A stretch of 64,000 nt of DNA from an uncultured Alphaproteobacteria bacterium (GCA_902537415.1 CACBBC010000004.1:1-64000), one strand, 5' to 3'; numbered from the stretch's first letter, positions 47,480 to 59,091 are shown. Numbers and translations: made by a program. Notes: generated by a model from the sequence alone, not told the origin.

Positions 47480-48682
47480 ATGAATATACACGAATTTCAG
47501 GGAAAATCATTGCTTAGTCAATTCGATATCCCAGTTCAGCCTGGAATAGTCTTAGATTTACAGAGCAATTTAGATTCTCTCAAAACACTTGCCGAACAAG
47601 CGGGGGAAGCACCTGTATTTGCGGTAAAAGCACAGATCCATGCTGGTGGGCGCGGAAAGGGAATATTTAAAGAAAATGATGCCGGTAATGGTGGGGGTGT
47701 TAGAATTTCAAAAAATGCTGATGATGCGCTTGAGCAAGCGTATAAAATGTTAGGTAAAACACTAGTTACAAAACAGACTGGGGATGATGGTAAGACCGTC
47801 AACAAAGTCTATGTCGAACTAGGATGTAGTATAGATAAAGAATTTTACCTAGCGCTTTTGGTTGATAGGTCTTCTAGTTCTGTGTCATTTGTATGCTCTA
47901 GGAAAGGTGGCATGGATATTGAAAAGGTAGCAGAGGAAAATCCTAATGATATTGTTACAATTATTGTTGATCCCGCCGAAGGATTTTCTGACCACCATGG
48001 GAGAAAAATAGCATTTGCGTTAGGTTTAAAGGATGCTGCTTTTAAGCAATGCGTTAAAATGACACGCAACCTTTACAATCTTTTTATCGAGAAAAATTGC
48101 GATATGATTGAGATTAATCCTTTAATAATGACCAAAGATAATTCCTTAATTTGTCTCGATTGCAAGATGAGTTTTGATAGCAATGCTCTTTTCAAAAATA
48201 AGGATTTAGAAACTTTAAGGGACATCACCGAAGAAGATCCAAAAGAGTTAGAAGCATCAAAGTTTGATCTTAATTATATATCGTTAGATGGAGAGATTGG
48301 TTGTATGGTAAATGGAGCCGGGTTAGCTATGGCGACGATGGATATAATTAAACTAAATGGTTCTGAGCCAGCGAACTTTCTGGATGTCGGTGGGGGAGCT
48401 ACAAAGGAAAAGGTTACAGAAGCTTTCAAAATAATCACATCAGATAAGAATGTAAAAGGAATATTAGTTAACATCTTTGGTGGAATAATGCGTTGCGATG
48501 TAATTGCTGAAGGAGTGGTTCAAGCTACCAAGGAAGTAGGATTAAAAGTTCCACTAGTAGTAAGACTTGAAGGAACAAATGTCGATGAAGGAAAAGAGAT
48601 TATAGAGCAAAGCGGCTTAAACGTAATCACTGCCGACAATTTAAATGATGCCGCGGCTAAAATAGTTGCGCAGATAAAGTGA
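47480..48682 (+). CDS. sucC: Succinyl-CoA synthetase beta subunit
   Basis: ATP-grasp subunit that with SucD converts succinyl-CoA to succinate, making ATP or GTP. The 400-residue chain starts [19 protein letters not shown] and holds [23 protein letters not shown] and the C-terminal [13 protein letters not shown] and [10 protein letters not shown] blocks. It is about ten residues longer than the commonest form. It is eight bases from sucD and 20 from mdh. In the ethylmalonyl-CoA scheme it would take succinyl-CoA formed from methylmalonyl-CoA. Confidence 0.97.
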   Translation: MNIHEFQGKSLLSQFDIPVQPGIVLDLQSNLDSLKTLAEQAGEAPVFAVKAQIHAGGRGKGIFKENDAGNGGGVRISKNADDALEQAYKMLGKTLVTKQTGDDGKTVNKVYVELGCSIDKEFYLALLVDRSSSSVSFVCSRKGGMDIEKVAEENPNDIVTIIVDPAEGFSDHHGRKIAFALGLKDAAFKQCVKMTRNLYNLFIEKNCDMIEINPLIMTKDNSLICLDCKMSFDSNALFKNKDLETLRDITEEDPKELEASKFDLNYISLDGEIGCMVNGAGLAMATMDIIKLNGSEPANFLDVGGGATKEKVTEAFKIITSDKNVKGILVNIFGGIMRCDVIAEGVVQATKEVGLKVPLVVRLEGTNVDEGKEIIEQSGLNVITADNLNDAAAKIVAQIK

Positions 48683-48689
48683 GCTCAAT

Positions 48690-49577
48690 ATGAGTATTTA
48701 TATAAATTCAGATACTAAAGTTATTTGCCAAGGTCTTACAGGAAGTCAAGGTTCCTTCCATACAGAGCAGGCTATAAAATATGGAACAAAAATGGTAGGG
48801 GGTGTAACACCTGGCAAAGGTGGAGGAACTCACCTAGACCTTCCCATTTTTAATTCTGTAGAGGAAGCAAAGATAACTACCGGGGCCAACGCAAGCGCAA
48901 TCTATGTGCCTCCGCCATTTGCTGCTGACGCAATATTAGAAGCAGTTGATGCCGAAATCGATTTAATAGTTTGCATCACAGAGGGTATACCTATTTTAGA
49001 TATGATGAGAGTAAAGGCAGTTTTATCACGATCAAAATCAATTCTAATAGGACCAAATTGCCCAGGCGTGATAACACCGGGGCAATGCAAGATTGGGATA
49101 ATGCCAGGGCATATTCATAAAAAGGGAACAGTAGGCGTTGTGTCACGATCTGGAACACTAACTTATGAAGCTGTTGATCAAACGACAAAAATTGGATTAG
49201 GTCAATCGTCTTGTATTGGTATTGGAGGTGACCCTATTAAAGGCACAGAATTCATCGATGTGATTGATAAGTTTTTGAGTGATGATGAAACACAATCTAT
49301 AATAATGATAGGAGAGATCGGTGGCAGCGCCGAGGAAGAAACTTGTGAATATTTAATAAAAGAGCGCAAAAAGGGAAGATCAAAACCGGTTGCGGGTTTC
49401 ATTGCGGGGAGAACAGCTCCAAAGGGAAGAAGAATGGGGCATGCCGGAGCTATAGTAGCGGGAGGTATGGGTGCCGCTGAAGATAAAATGGAAGCAATGA
49501 AAAAAGCTGGGGTTATTGTTTCAGATAGTCCAGCCACTTTAGGAGAAGCAGTACAAGAGGCAATTCAAAAAAATTAG
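48690..49577 (+). CDS. sucD: Succinyl-CoA synthetase alpha subunit
   Basis: CoA-binding subunit carrying the phosphohistidine. The 295 residues start with the CoA-binding Rossmann part ([19 protein letters not shown]) and have [10 protein letters not shown]. The active-site His251 is in [16 protein letters not shown]. It follows sucC by seven bases, and sucA follows after 72 bases. Confidence 0.97.
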   Translation: MSIYINSDTKVICQGLTGSQGSFHTEQAIKYGTKMVGGVTPGKGGGTHLDLPIFNSVEEAKITTGANASAIYVPPPFAADAILEAVDAEIDLIVCITEGIPILDMMRVKAVLSRSKSILIGPNCPGVITPGQCKIGIMPGHIHKKGTVGVVSRSGTLTYEAVDQTTKIGLGQSSCIGIGGDPIKGTEFIDVIDKFLSDDETQSIIMIGEIGGSAEEETCEYLIKERKKGRSKPVAGFIAGRTAPKGRRMGHAGAIVAGGMGAAEDKMEAMKKAGVIVSDSPATLGEAVQEAIQKN

Positions 49578-49649
49578 CCAGATACAAATATACTAGAAAA
49601 CGCCCGTAAGTACTATAATATTGGTAAAATGATAAAGAAGTAAATAACC

Positions 49650-52625
49650 ATGAACAAAATGGATCCTAAAAACTCTAAAAAAGCGGAAGACATCCTTAAC
49701 GGAGGAAACTCTAGCTATCTTGAGTATCTACAAAATATGTACCTCAACGACCCTAAATCAGTAGATCAATCATGGTCATCTTTTTTTGAAAAAAGCGATG
49801 CCTCAGCTGAAAAAGCATCATGGTCCCGAAGTGATTGGCCTGTAGATCAAAAGCAAGATTTTGGAATACAAGATAATAGCTTTTGGAGTTCACAATCTAC
49901 AGAAGCATTAGAAGAAAAAATTTTAGCATATTCGGAAAAATCTGATTTCTTCAAAAGCTCAGATAACTTAAAAGAAAAAGTGATAGATAGTTTAAGGGCT
50001 CTTATGATTATTAGAGCTTTCAGAATAAGAGGACATTTAAAAGCAAGGCTTGACCCACTTGAAATCAATAGCCTGTCATATCATCCAGAACTGGATCCAA
50101 AAAATTATGGTTTTTCTGAAGAAGATATGGAGAGAGAAATATATATTGATAATGTATTAGGTTTGGAAGTTGCTTCAATGAGCGAGATTATGTCTCTGCT
50201 TGAGAGAACCTACTGTGGAACCTTTGCCTTACAGTATATGCATATTTCGAACCCAGAACAGTCAGCATGGCTAAAAGAACGTATCGAAGGGCTCGGCAAA
50301 GAAATACAATTCACAGCAGAGGGACGAAAAGCTATATTAAAAAAGCTCGTAGAAGCTGAAGGGTTTGAAAAATTTCTACACGTTAAATACACAGGCACAA
50401 AAAGGTTTGGATTGGATGGGGGAGAATCTCTAATTCCTGCTATGGAGCAAATAATAAAGAGAGGTGGAAATTTAGGAGTTAAGGAAATTGTTATAGGGAT
50501 GCCTCACAGAGGAAGATTATCAATACTAGCTAACGTGATGAGCAAACCTTTTAAAGCAATTTTTAACGAGTTCCAAGGTGGGAGCTATAAACCCGAAGAT
50601 GTTGATGGCTCAGGCGATGTAAAATATCATTTGGGTGCTTCGTCTGACCGAGAATTTGATGGCAACACAGTGCATTTATCTCTAACGGCAAATCCTTCCC
50701 ACTTAGAGGCTGTTAACCCCGTCGTATTAGGAAAAGTAAGGGCAAAGCAAGAGCAGCTCAACGATAAAGAAAGAGAAAGGGTGCTACCTGTTTTGTTACA
50801 TGGTGATGCAGCTTTTGCAGGCCAAGGGATTGTTGCTGAATGCTTTGGCCTTTCGGGTCTAAAAGGACATCGCACAGGCGGCACTATCCATATCGTCGTA
50901 AATAATCAAATTGGTTTCACGACCGCACCCCTCTATTCAAGGTCATCACCATACCCAACAGACATTGCGCTTATGGTAGAAGCACCAATTTTCCATGTTA
51001 ATGGCGATGATCCGGAAGCGGTAGTTCACGCTGCGAAAGTGGCCACAGAATTTAGACAAAAATTTAAGAAAGACGTTGTGATTGATATTTTTTGCTACCG
51101 ACGTTTTGGGCATAATGAAGGTGATGAACCTATGTTTACCCAACCTAAAATGTACAAAAAAATTAAAACCCATCCGACTGCTCTTGAATTATACTCCAGA
51201 AAGCTGGAGGCAGAAGGAATACTAAGAGATGGTGAGTTGAACAACTTAAAATCAAATTTTCAAAGCTTTTTGAATGACGAGTTCGAGGCAGGAAAAAACT
51301 ACAAACCGAATAAGGCTGACTGGCTTGATGGAAGATGGTCTGGGCTTACTAAGCGACCGGACAACTACGAAAGGGGAAAAACCTCTATAAAAAAGGATGT
51401 GTTTAAAAAAATATCGAAAGTACTGACAACCGTCCCAAATAATTTCAAGATACACAAAACAGTGTCCAGAATGTTAGAAAATAAAAAGGATACCTTAAAC
51501 AAAGGAGAGGGTATTGACTGGGCAACAGCTGAAGCGCTTGCATTTGGCTCTTTGTTGAATGAGGGGTTTTCGGTTAGGCTATCTGGCCAGGATTCGAAAA
51601 GAGGTACTTTTTCTCAGAGGCATTCCGCAATTATAGATCAAGAGACTGAAGAACGTTTCTATCCCCTTTACAATATAACACAAAATTCCATTGAGTTTGG
51701 TGTGTCTAAAATAGGTGGCAAATTGGATATTAGTCAAAAAACCCAATTTGAGGTAATTGACTCTATGTTATCGGAGTACGCTGTCTTGGGTTATGAGTAT
51801 GGGTACTCTCTTGCGGAACCGAATTGCTTGACTCTGTGGGAAGCTCAGTTCGGAGATTTCGTTAATGGGGCACAGATTATGATAGATCAATTTATATCCT
51901 CAGGAGAAAAAAAATGGTTGAGAATGTCTGGGCTTGTAATGCTACTTCCTCACGGTTATGAAGGTCAAGGACCAGAGCACTCCTCTGCTAGATTAGAAAG
52001 ATTTCTTCAGGCATGTGCAGAAGAAAATTGGATAGTGGCTAATGTTTCGACTCCGGCAAACTATTTTCATATATTGAGACGACAAATGCATAGGCATTTT
52101 CGAAAACCACTTGTCATAATGACACCAAAATCATTACTAAGAAATAAACTAGCAGTAAGTTCATTGAAAGATTTTACAAATGGCTCGAGTTTCCACAGAA
52201 TACTTAAAGATAACGCCGAAACATCGAGTGACTTTAAGCTTACCGAAGACAGTAAAATTAAAAAAGTAGTTATTTGCTCGGGAAAAATTTACTACGAGCT
52301 ATTTATGGAAAGAAACAAGAGAAATCTAAAAGAGGTGTATTTACTAAGACTTGAACAGTTGTATCCTTTTCCCTCACAATCAATGATTAAGGAGTTATCA
52401 CGTTTTGAAAACGCGAAAATAACTTGGTGCCAAGAAGAGCCACGTAACCAGGGAGGATGGTTTTTCGTAGAACCAATACTGGAGATGATTTTAGGTCATA
52501 TAAGCCATAGCTCTGGCAGGGCTGATTATGCTGGACGACAGTCCGCTGCTTCGCCAGCAACCGGTTTAGCAAAGCAGCACATTGAACAGCAGGGAAAACT
52601 GATTGATCAAGCTTTGGAGGTTTGA
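49650..52625 (+). CDS. sucA: 2-oxoglutarate dehydrogenase E1 component
   Basis: Thiamine-diphosphate-dependent decarboxylase of the 2-oxoglutarate dehydrogenase complex. The 991-residue protein shows the N-terminal E2-binding segment ([20 protein letters not shown]), [14 protein letters not shown], the ThDP motif [10 protein letters not shown]...[27 protein letters not shown] and the C-terminal [19 protein letters not shown]. All core motifs are intact. sucB starts 22 bases later. Confidence 0.97.
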   Translation: MNKMDPKNSKKAEDILNGGNSSYLEYLQNMYLNDPKSVDQSWSSFFEKSDASAEKASWSRSDWPVDQKQDFGIQDNSFWSSQSTEALEEKILAYSEKSDFFKSSDNLKEKVIDSLRALMIIRAFRIRGHLKARLDPLEINSLSYHPELDPKNYGFSEEDMEREIYIDNVLGLEVASMSEIMSLLERTYCGTFALQYMHISNPEQSAWLKERIEGLGKEIQFTAEGRKAILKKLVEAEGFEKFLHVKYTGTKRFGLDGGESLIPAMEQIIKRGGNLGVKEIVIGMPHRGRLSILANVMSKPFKAIFNEFQGGSYKPEDVDGSGDVKYHLGASSDREFDGNTVHLSLTANPSHLEAVNPVVLGKVRAKQEQLNDKERERVLPVLLHGDAAFAGQGIVAECFGLSGLKGHRTGGTIHIVVNNQIGFTTAPLYSRSSPYPTDIALMVEAPIFHVNGDDPEAVVHAAKVATEFRQKFKKDVVIDIFCYRRFGHNEGDEPMFTQPKMYKKIKTHPTALELYSRKLEAEGILRDGELNNLKSNFQSFLNDEFEAGKNYKPNKADWLDGRWSGLTKRPDNYERGKTSIKKDVFKKISKVLTTVPNNFKIHKTVSRMLENKKDTLNKGEGIDWATAEALAFGSLLNEGFSVRLSGQDSKRGTFSQRHSAIIDQETEERFYPLYNITQNSIEFGVSKIGGKLDISQKTQFEVIDSMLSEYAVLGYEYGYSLAEPNCLTLWEAQFGDFVNGAQIMIDQFISSGEKKWLRMSGLVMLLPHGYEGQGPEHSSARLERFLQACAEENWIVANVSTPANYFHILRRQMHRHFRKPLVIMTPKSLLRNKLAVSSLKDFTNGSSFHRILKDNAETSSDFKLTEDSKIKKVVICSGKIYYELFMERNKRNLKEVYLLRLEQLYPFPSQSMIKELSRFENAKITWCQEEPRNQGGWFFVEPILEMILGHISHSSGRADYAGRQSAASPATGLAKQHIEQQGKLIDQALEV

Positions 52626-52647
52626 AGCGTTACTTAAGGGGGTTATA

Positions 52648-53811
52648 ATGATAGAGTTGAAAGTTCCTACATTAGGTGAAAGTGTAACCGAGGCAACTGT
52701 TGGCACTTGGTTCAAGAAGGCCGGCGATAATGTCGTAGTTGATGAAATGATATGCGAACTCGAAACAGATAAAGTCACTATCGAAGTACCAAGTACTATA
52801 GACGGTGTTGTGTCAAAAATTATAGTTAAGGAAGGGGAGACAGTAGAGTTAGATGCAATACTAGCTATATTAGAGGAAGGCGCAGCTACAGCAGAAAAGA
52901 ATAAATTGTCAAATGATAAAACCGGCGAAAAAAATATTGCTGAAGAAACGAAAAGTGTAAAAAATGCCCCCTCTGCAGAAAAAATCATGAAGGAAAAAAA
53001 TATTGATCCGAGCTCCTTGAAAGGCTCTGGCCGAGACGGTCGGATTATGAAAGAGGACGTCATGAGCTTGCCAAACAATCAAAATACAAAGAAAAGCCTG
53101 ATGCCTTCAATGGAATCAGAAGAAAAAGTAAAAATGACGAGATTAAGACAAACAATAGCTCGAAGGCTTAAAGAATCTCAAAATACTGCTGCGATGCTGA
53201 CAACATACAATGAAGCAGATATGACAGCTATTCTAAAAATAAGAAGTGAATTTAAAGATCAATTCTTGTCAAAACATGGGGTTAAACTAGGGTTTATGTC
53301 ATTTTTTGTAAAAGCTTGCTGTAAAGCTCTAGAAGAAATACCCGAGGTCAATGCCCAAATAGATGGGGACCATATAATATACAAGAAATATGTCAATATG
53401 GGAGTAGCGGTAGGAACAGATAACGGTTTAGTTGTACCGGTTTTAAAAAATGCTGATGCCATGAGTTTCTCTGATATAGAAAAGGAAATTAATAAGATGG
53501 GCTTACTAGCAAGAGATGGCAAGCTATCTATGGCGGATATGACTGGCGGAACTTTCACTATATCTAACGGCGGTATATATGGATCTCTAATGTCCTCGCC
53601 CATTCTAAATTCACCTGAGTCAGGTATACTTGGAATGCATAAAATTCAAGAAAGACCGATGGCTATTGATGGAAAAATTGAGATACTGCCTATGATGTAT
53701 CTTGCCCTGAGTTATGACCACCGTATTGTAGATGGAAAGGGTGCTGTTACATTTCTAGTCAGGGTAAAAGAAAACTTGGAAGATCCACGTCGATTGTTGA
53801 TTGATCTATAA
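52648..53811 (+). CDS. sucB: Dihydrolipoyl succinyltransferase (E2 of 2-oxoglutarate dehydrogenase)
   Basis: Core of the 2-oxoglutarate dehydrogenase complex. The start ATG at 52648 has AAGGGGG upstream and gives the expected [12 protein letters not shown]; the earlier in-frame start at 52603 runs into sucA and is rejected. The 387-residue protein has one lipoyl domain with lysine 42 in LETDKVTIE, a linker, a peripheral E1/E3-binding domain ([21 protein letters not shown]) and the acyltransferase domain ending [12 protein letters not shown] with the catalytic His. lpd follows after 21 bases. Confidence 0.97.
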   Translation: MIELKVPTLGESVTEATVGTWFKKAGDNVVVDEMICELETDKVTIEVPSTIDGVVSKIIVKEGETVELDAILAILEEGAATAEKNKLSNDKTGEKNIAEETKSVKNAPSAEKIMKEKNIDPSSLKGSGRDGRIMKEDVMSLPNNQNTKKSLMPSMESEEKVKMTRLRQTIARRLKESQNTAAMLTTYNEADMTAILKIRSEFKDQFLSKHGVKLGFMSFFVKACCKALEEIPEVNAQIDGDHIIYKKYVNMGVAVGTDNGLVVPVLKNADAMSFSDIEKEINKMGLLARDGKLSMADMTGGTFTISNGGIYGSLMSSPILNSPESGILGMHKIQERPMAIDGKIEILPMMYLALSYDHRIVDGKGAVTFLVRVKENLEDPRRLLIDL

Positions 53812-53832
53812 ATTTTAAATTAAGGATTTCAA

Positions 53833-55221
53833 ATGGAAAAATTCGATGCGATAGTTATTGGCAGTGGCCCAGGCGGATATGTGTGCGCAATAAAACTCGC
53901 GCAGCTCGGAATAAAAGTTGCTTGTGTTGAAGGGAATACTTCACTTGGAGGTACTTGTTTAAACGTGGGCTGTATTCCATCAAAAGCATTACTAAATGCT
54001 TCCCACAACTATCACAACTCAGTAGAAAATTTTTCAAAAATGGGAATAGAGGTAGATCCACCTGTTGTGAACTGGGGTAAAATGCTCAGCTATAAAGAGA
54101 GTATGATAAAAGATAATACTAAGGGGATAGAGTACCTATTTAAAAAAAATAAAATTACTTTAATAAATGGTTGGGCTAGCTTTATCGATCAAAATACAAT
54201 CAGTGTTGATAATAAAAATTTTGAGGCAACCTATTTCGTTATTGCTACTGGCTCCGAGGCTTCTAGTCTAAAGAACATGGAATTTGACGAACAAGTGATC
54301 GTGTCTTCAACTGGTGCATTGGAATTAAAGAAAATTCCAGAAAAAATGATAATTGTTGGTGCAGGTGTTATTGGTTTGGAAATGGGTTCAATATACAGTC
54401 GTCTTGGAACTGAAGTAACGGTTGTTGAATTCTTTGATAAAGTTTTAAATGGTATGGACCACGATATATCAAAAAACTTTAAATCTATATTGCAAAAACA
54501 AGGTTTTAAGTTCCACTTGAATAGCTCTGTTTCTGCGATAACAAAAGAAAAAAAAGGCGTGAAAGTTACTTTTAAGCAAGTAGATTCTCATGATAAAAAT
54601 GAATTATTTGCGGATGTCGTTTTAGTGGCTACGGGGAGAAAACCTTTTACTAAAAACCTCAAACTCGAAAATATCGGAGTGAAGTTGAACCCTAAAGGGC
54701 AAATTGAAACTGATAACAATTGGAGAACAACTGCAACAAATATATTTGCTTTAGGTGATGTGACATCAGGACCAATGTTAGCCCATAAAGCAGAAGAAGA
54801 AGGTATAGCCGTTGCCGAAATAATTGCGGGACAAGCTGGTCATGTGAATTTTCAAGTAATACCCAGCGTTGTTTATACTGATCCAGAGGTTGCTGCTGTT
54901 GGCAAAACAGAAAATGAATTAAAGGAAGAAGGTATACAAATTAAAGTTGGAAAGTTTTCATTTATGGGTAATGGTCGCGCAAAGACAGTTTTTTCTAGTA
55001 ACGGTTTTGTAAAAATTATAGCCGACTCAAATAATGATAGAATTCTAGGAGCTCACATCATTGGACCTGCTGCCGGTGATCTTATTCATGAAGTATGTAT
55101 GGCGATGGAATTTGGTGCGAGCACTGAAGATTTAGCAAGAACGTGCCATGCTCACCCAACTTTTTCAGAGGCGGTACGCGAGGCTGCACTTGCTTGCGGG
55201 CTGGGTGCAATTCACTCATAA
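53833..55221 (+). CDS. lpd: Dihydrolipoyl dehydrogenase
   Basis: E3 flavoprotein that reoxidises dihydrolipoamide with NAD. The 462 residues show FAD loop [18 protein letters not shown], redox-active Cys42 and Cys47 in [13 protein letters not shown], the NAD loop [18 protein letters not shown], and the C-terminal catalytic [12 protein letters not shown]. It is the last gene of the mdh-suc-lpd series and can serve other 2-oxoacid complexes too. Confidence 0.97.
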   Translation: MEKFDAIVIGSGPGGYVCAIKLAQLGIKVACVEGNTSLGGTCLNVGCIPSKALLNASHNYHNSVENFSKMGIEVDPPVVNWGKMLSYKESMIKDNTKGIEYLFKKNKITLINGWASFIDQNTISVDNKNFEATYFVIATGSEASSLKNMEFDEQVIVSSTGALELKKIPEKMIIVGAGVIGLEMGSIYSRLGTEVTVVEFFDKVLNGMDHDISKNFKSILQKQGFKFHLNSSVSAITKEKKGVKVTFKQVDSHDKNELFADVVLVATGRKPFTKNLKLENIGVKLNPKGQIETDNNWRTTATNIFALGDVTSGPMLAHKAEEEGIAVAEIIAGQAGHVNFQVIPSVVYTDPEVAAVGKTENELKEEGIQIKVGKFSFMGNGRAKTVFSSNGFVKIIADSNNDRILGAHIIGPAAGDLIHEVCMAMEFGASTEDLARTCHAHPTFSEAVREAALACGLGAIHS

Positions 55222-55310
55222 TATTTTAAAACTCTGTATTTAATTTCTTGCAAATCATTTAACAAACATTTATCAACATCCAAGGCAATTAACTGCTAGG
55301 AGAGAAGGTA

Positions 55311-55655
55311 ATGGCAAAAGAAGAATGGGGAACAAAAAGAATGTGTCCCGAGACTGGGAAACGCTTTTATGATCTTAATAATAGTCCTGTGATAAGCCCT
55401 TATACCGGCAAACAACTTATTCTTGATAAATCTTCATCTGAAAAAACCAAGGTAACGAGAAAAAGCGAAGAAAATATCAATGATGCAAAGTTTGAAGATT
55501 CAGAAGAATTGTTGACTATTGAGGATGATCTCATATTAGATGAGGGGGAAGATTCATCCGAATTAGATGATGAGCTTTTAGAGGATGACGATCAGGAAAC
55601 AGTTCCATTGGAAGAAATTACCGATGTAGCGTCTACAGACAGTGAAGAAAACTAA
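55311..55655 (+). CDS. TIGR02300 family protein (FYDLN acid protein)
   Basis: A 114-residue alphaproteobacterial protein of unknown function. The N-terminal block EEWGTKRMCPETGKRFYDLN is the family hallmark, followed by SPYTGKQ. The C-terminal 60 residues are strongly acidic (Glu, Asp, Ser) and probably disordered. AGGAGAG precedes the ATG. tRNA-Ala follows after 45 bases, an arrangement often seen for this family. The Cys in the N-terminal part could bind metal, but the motif is incomplete. Confidence 0.85.
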   Translation: MAKEEWGTKRMCPETGKRFYDLNNSPVISPYTGKQLILDKSSSEKTKVTRKSEENINDAKFEDSEELLTIEDDLILDEGEDSSELDDELLEDDDQETVPLEEITDVASTDSEEN

Positions 55656-55700
55656 TTTTAAACTAATTGTTTTAGTGTTAAGCTTTGACAAAAAGAAAAA

Positions 55701-55776
<76 letters not shown>

Positions 55777-55784
55777 AGAAGCAG

Positions 55785-56090
55785 ATGAAACAAGCGCGTT
55801 TTGAAAAAATAGAGCTCAATCAAATCTTGCAACTTTATGGTGTAATGGTGGCACAGGGAGTTTGGAAAGATTATAGTATCTCTTTTTTGAAAGAATTTGT
55901 GGTTTTTTCTGTCTACAGAAAAAATTCTGATTGGGCCCTCTTCAGTATTAAGAAAACACCCAAAAATTCAAAATATGGAAGATTGTATTCCTTAGTAGCG
56001 ATGGATGGAAGAATACTGAAGTGTTCCAATGATTTAAAATCCACTTTAAGAGTATTAAAACATAAAGAACTTAAGCTGAATTTAGTCTAG
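55785..56090 (+). CDS. DUF2794 family protein
   Basis: A 101-residue protein of unknown function, of the alphaproteobacterial DUF2794 type (PF10984). Recognisable are RFEKIELNQILQLYGVMVAQG, WKDYSISFLKEFVVFSVYR and LYSLVAMDGRILK, a small mixed alpha/beta fold without a signal peptide or membrane helix. The ATG at 55785 lies eight bases after tRNA-Ala; an in-frame earlier start would fall inside the tRNA and is rejected. It is ten bases before the GGT-like gene and may be cotranscribed with it. Confidence 0.8.
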   Translation: MKQARFEKIELNQILQLYGVMVAQGVWKDYSISFLKEFVVFSVYRKNSDWALFSIKKTPKNSKYGRLYSLVAMDGRILKCSNDLKSTLRVLKHKELKLNLV

Positions 56091-56099
56091 GAGCACATA

Positions 56100-57686
56100 A
56101 TGCGAGACTTTCAAAAACCTGAACGCTCTGAAGTATTTTCATCAAATGGAATGATAGCTACTTCTCACCCCCTCGCTGCAAAAATAGGGCTTGACGCTAT
56201 GAGTAAAGGAGGAAACGCGATCGATGCCGCTATTACTAGTGCCCTTATGCTAGTTTTATGTGAACCACAGTCTACTGGTCTATTTGGAGATGCATTTGCA
56301 ATTATTAAAACAAAAAAATCTAAAAACATCTTTGGTTTAAATGGGTCTGGCAAGGCGCCGATGAATTTGACCAGTGACACTTTGCTTTCAAAAAACATGG
56401 AGAAGATACCTTTAAATAGCGCCCACTCTGTTACTGTTCCAGGTGCAGTATCTCTATTTGAAGAGGTTGCAAATAAATTTGGTAACTTAGGTTTAAAAGA
56501 ACTATGTACTCAACCAATAAAGTACGCTGAAGAAGGTGTGGTAGTCAGCCCCCGTGTTTCCTTTGACTGGGAGACACACAGAGAGAAGCTTATTGGATCC
56601 TCTGAGAAGTTTTATCTTAGTTCTGGGAGACCATATAGAGCTGGTTCTTTATTTAGAGCACCTATGCAGGCAGAAGTATTAAGACAAATAGCAGCTCAGG
56701 GCTCAAAGGGTTTTTATCAGTCAGATATTACGGTTGACCTTGTAAAGTCTTTACAGGAATTAGGCGGAGTACATACCCTTGCTGACTTCGAAGATGTTAG
56801 TCCTCAATATGTTGAGCCAATATATGCAGATCTAAAAGATGGAAGTACATTAATCGAATTACCTCCAAACGGACAGGGTATAACCGCTATAATGATGAAA
56901 AAGTTAATGGAATTATGTCATATTGAACGATTTAAAGCTGACTCCTTTGAAAGAGTTCACTTAGAGGCTGAAATAGCTAAAATAGCATATTCTGCGAGAA
57001 ATAATTTTATTGGAGATCCAAATTTTTCAAAAATTAAACAAAGTATATTTACAGATGAAACGTATTTAAAAAAATTGTCGAGAGAGCTCTGCTTTGGAGA
57101 ATTATTAAGCGATAATCTCGAAGACGACTTTTTTATGCGAAATAAAGATACTGTCTTAATATGTGCAGCTGATAATGAGGGAAACGCTATATCTCTCATT
57201 TTCTCGACTTTTCATGCGTTTGGATCGGGGTTATGTTCTAGAAAATATGGATTACTTTTTCATAATCGTGGCGCTGGCTTTACTTTAAAGAAAAATCACG
57301 CAAATGAACTATTAGGTGGCAAAAGGCCTTTACACACAATAATCCCCGCTATTCTAAAAGAAAAGAACGGCAGCATAATGCCATTTGGTGTTATGGGTGG
57401 TCAATATCAAGCTAATGGTCACGCAAGAATTCTAAGCAATATAAAAGACTATGGTATGGAATTTCAAGAGGCCTTAAACTTTCCGAGAAGCTTTTATTTT
57501 GATGGTGTATTAAACTTGGAGAGAGGTTACCCAAAAGCTACAAGAGAAAAACTATCCCAAATGGGTTATAAAATAGAGGAGGCAACTATCCCCATAGGCG
57601 GTGCGCAATTGGTACGATTAGACTCCTCTGGTGTACTTATAGGGGCATCGGACCCCAGAAAAGACGGCTGTGCGCTAGGATATTAG
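56100..57686 (+). CDS. Gamma-glutamyltransferase-like N-terminal nucleophile hydrolase
   Basis: Member of the gamma-glutamyltransferase superfamily, which cleaves gamma-glutamyl bonds such as that of glutathione. The 528 residues contain TSHPLAAKIGLDAMSKGGNAIDAA, the typical N-terminal block, and the autocleavage nucleophile Thr351 in NKDTVLICAADNEGNAISL. PFGVMGGQYQANGHARIL and the closing ASDPRKDGCALGY are family-typical. Unlike classical periplasmic Ggt, no signal peptide is seen, so it is probably cytoplasmic. A cephalosporin-acylase-like or other gamma-glutamyl role cannot be excluded. hspQ faces it from the opposite strand, seven bases on. Confidence 0.85.
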   Translation: MRDFQKPERSEVFSSNGMIATSHPLAAKIGLDAMSKGGNAIDAAITSALMLVLCEPQSTGLFGDAFAIIKTKKSKNIFGLNGSGKAPMNLTSDTLLSKNMEKIPLNSAHSVTVPGAVSLFEEVANKFGNLGLKELCTQPIKYAEEGVVVSPRVSFDWETHREKLIGSSEKFYLSSGRPYRAGSLFRAPMQAEVLRQIAAQGSKGFYQSDITVDLVKSLQELGGVHTLADFEDVSPQYVEPIYADLKDGSTLIELPPNGQGITAIMMKKLMELCHIERFKADSFERVHLEAEIAKIAYSARNNFIGDPNFSKIKQSIFTDETYLKKLSRELCFGELLSDNLEDDFFMRNKDTVLICAADNEGNAISLIFSTFHAFGSGLCSRKYGLLFHNRGAGFTLKKNHANELLGGKRPLHTIIPAILKEKNGSIMPFGVMGGQYQANGHARILSNIKDYGMEFQEALNFPRSFYFDGVLNLERGYPKATREKLSQMGYKIEEATIPIGGAQLVRLDSSGVLIGASDPRKDGCALGY

Positions 57687-57693
57687 TTAGCTA

Positions 57694-58020
57694 TCAATGC
57701 ATTATATCAGATAAAAGATATCTTCCTTCCGACAAGCTACCGAATAGTTGCTTCACCTCAGGGTGCCCAACTGGTTCTCCACTGTCATCGTACAGTAAGT
57801 TTTGTTCCGACACGTAGGCGATATAATAACTTGAATCGTTTTCAGCCAAAAGATGATAAAATGGTTGATCCTTTTTAGGCCTATGATTTTCTGGGATAGA
57901 GTTCCACCATTCTTCTGTATTATCAAAAGTAGGATCTACATCAAATATAACTCCTCTAAAAGGGTGTATTCGATGCTTTACAACCTCGCCTATCGAAAAT
58001 TTTGCATTTCTATTAAGCAT
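57694..58020 (-). CDS. hspQ: Heat-shock protein HspQ (YccV-like hemimethylated-DNA-binding fold)
   Basis: Small cytosolic protein that in E. coli and Salmonella acts as a specificity factor for Lon and delays initiation when overproduced. The 108 residues contain KFSIGEVVKHRIHPFRGVIFDVDPTF, then the invariant-type RPKKDQPFYHLLAEND and YIAYVSEQNLL, which are HspQ blocks. It is divergent from the transglycosylase at 58133 with a 112-base spacer. Confidence 0.92.
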   Translation of the reverse strand: MLNRNAKFSIGEVVKHRIHPFRGVIFDVDPTFDNTEEWWNSIPENHRPKKDQPFYHLLAENDSSYYIAYVSEQNLLYDDSGEPVGHPEVKQLFGSLSEGRYLLSDIMH

Positions 58021-58132
58021 TTTTTTACCTTTTAGACCAAAACCTTTGACTTTTAAATAATCGAATTTAAAAAAGTTACAAGTGATAAGATAAATATTAA
58101 ATTAACTAGCAATCCAAATACAATAACTTTCT

Positions 58133-58708
58133 ATGCTAAAAAAAACTTTTTTCATTTTTATAGCTTTCAATTATCTCGTTATATCTGGCTGCATGAATGT
58201 TCCAAACAATCAAGGGGACGCATGCTCAATAATAAAGCAGAAGAAAAGCTGGAGATCTGCGTTAAAGAGGACTGAAAGAAAATGGGGGGTCAGCCCAGGA
58301 ATGCAACTTGCATTTATAAAAACAGAATCTAATTTCAGACCGACTGCTCGCACTCAAAGAAAATATTTTCTCGGGGTCATTCCCTCAGGTAGGATTTCAT
58401 CAGCCTACGGATATTCTCAAGCACTTGATGGAACGTGGAAAGAATATAAAAAAAGCACTGGACACAAATACCATAGAAGATCTAATTTCGCACACTCTAC
58501 AAACTTTATCGGATGGTATATAAACAAATCTAATAGATTATTAGGAATATCAAAAAGCAATGCATATCTTCAATATCTTGCATATCACCAAGGTCAGGCA
58601 GGATTTAAAACGGGAGCGTACAAAAATAAAAAAGCTCTATTAGAAGTGGCAAAAAAAACAGCACTTAGTAAAAAAATATTCGATAGGCAACTTAAAAAGT
58701 GTATGTAG
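58133..58708 (+). CDS. Lipoprotein with transglycosylase SLT domain
   Basis: A 191-residue putative lytic transglycosylase. The lipoprotein signal ends at VISGC with the lipidated Cys20. The SLT domain has the catalytic Glu65 in AFIKTESNFRPTA, the following SAYGYSQALDGTWKEY and YLQYLAYHQGQAGF. The order and spacing match small SLT lipoproteins of the EmtA-like group. It is unlinked to peptidoglycan genes here. It precedes the ATP synthase F0 operon with its own promoter in between. Confidence 0.84.
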   Translation: MLKKTFFIFIAFNYLVISGCMNVPNNQGDACSIIKQKKSWRSALKRTERKWGVSPGMQLAFIKTESNFRPTARTQRKYFLGVIPSGRISSAYGYSQALDGTWKEYKKSTGHKYHRRSNFAHSTNFIGWYINKSNRLLGISKSNAYLQYLAYHQGQAGFKTGAYKNKKALLEVAKKTALSKKIFDRQLKKCM

Positions 58709-58722
58709 CTCTTAAATTAGGG

Positions 58723-58749
58723 TTGACTAGACTCACATGTGTTTATAAC
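58723..58749 (+). promoter_or_regulatory. Predicted promoter of the ATP synthase F0 operon
   Basis: TTGACT (58723-58728) and TATAAC (58744-58749) lie 15 bases apart, both near consensus. The atpI ATG is at 58784, about 28 bases after the likely start site. The spacing is short of the ideal 17, but both boxes are strong for this region. Confidence 0.5.
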
Positions 58750-58783
58750 GTTCACTTAGTTAAAAACACAAAGAACATTTATA

Positions 58784-59077
58784 ATGAAAGAATCCTCCAA
58801 AAAAGACAATTTGGATAAACTGGACAAAAAAATAGAGGAATTTAAGTCTAAAAAAGAGGAAAACAGACCCCAACGGCTGAAAGTTCAAAACGACGGATGG
58901 AGAATGGTAATTGAGCTTGTGACAGGAATGGTTTTAGGGGTTAGCTTAGGAATGGCACTTGATTATATTGTGGGGAGTGAACCCATATTTTTGATAGTAT
59001 TTTCTCTACTTGGCTTTATGGCTGGAGTTAAAACAATGATAGCTACAGCAAAAAAAATGAATGAAACAAATAACTGA
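58784..59077 (+). CDS. atpI: ATP synthase accessory protein AtpI/AtpZ-like
   Basis: Small membrane protein that assists assembly of the F0 c-ring. The 97-residue protein has a charged N-terminal half (KKIEEFKSKKEE) and two hydrophobic segments: VIELVTGMVLGVSLGMALDYIVG and LIVFSLLGFMAGVKTMI. The GWRMVIELVTGMVLG pattern is of the alphaproteobacterial AtpI type. It is the first gene of the F0 operon; atpB follows after 14 bases. Confidence 0.86.
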   Translation: MKESSKKDNLDKLDKKIEEFKSKKEENRPQRLKVQNDGWRMVIELVTGMVLGVSLGMALDYIVGSEPIFLIVFSLLGFMAGVKTMIATAKKMNETNN

Positions 59078-59091
59078 TGATACATAAATAG

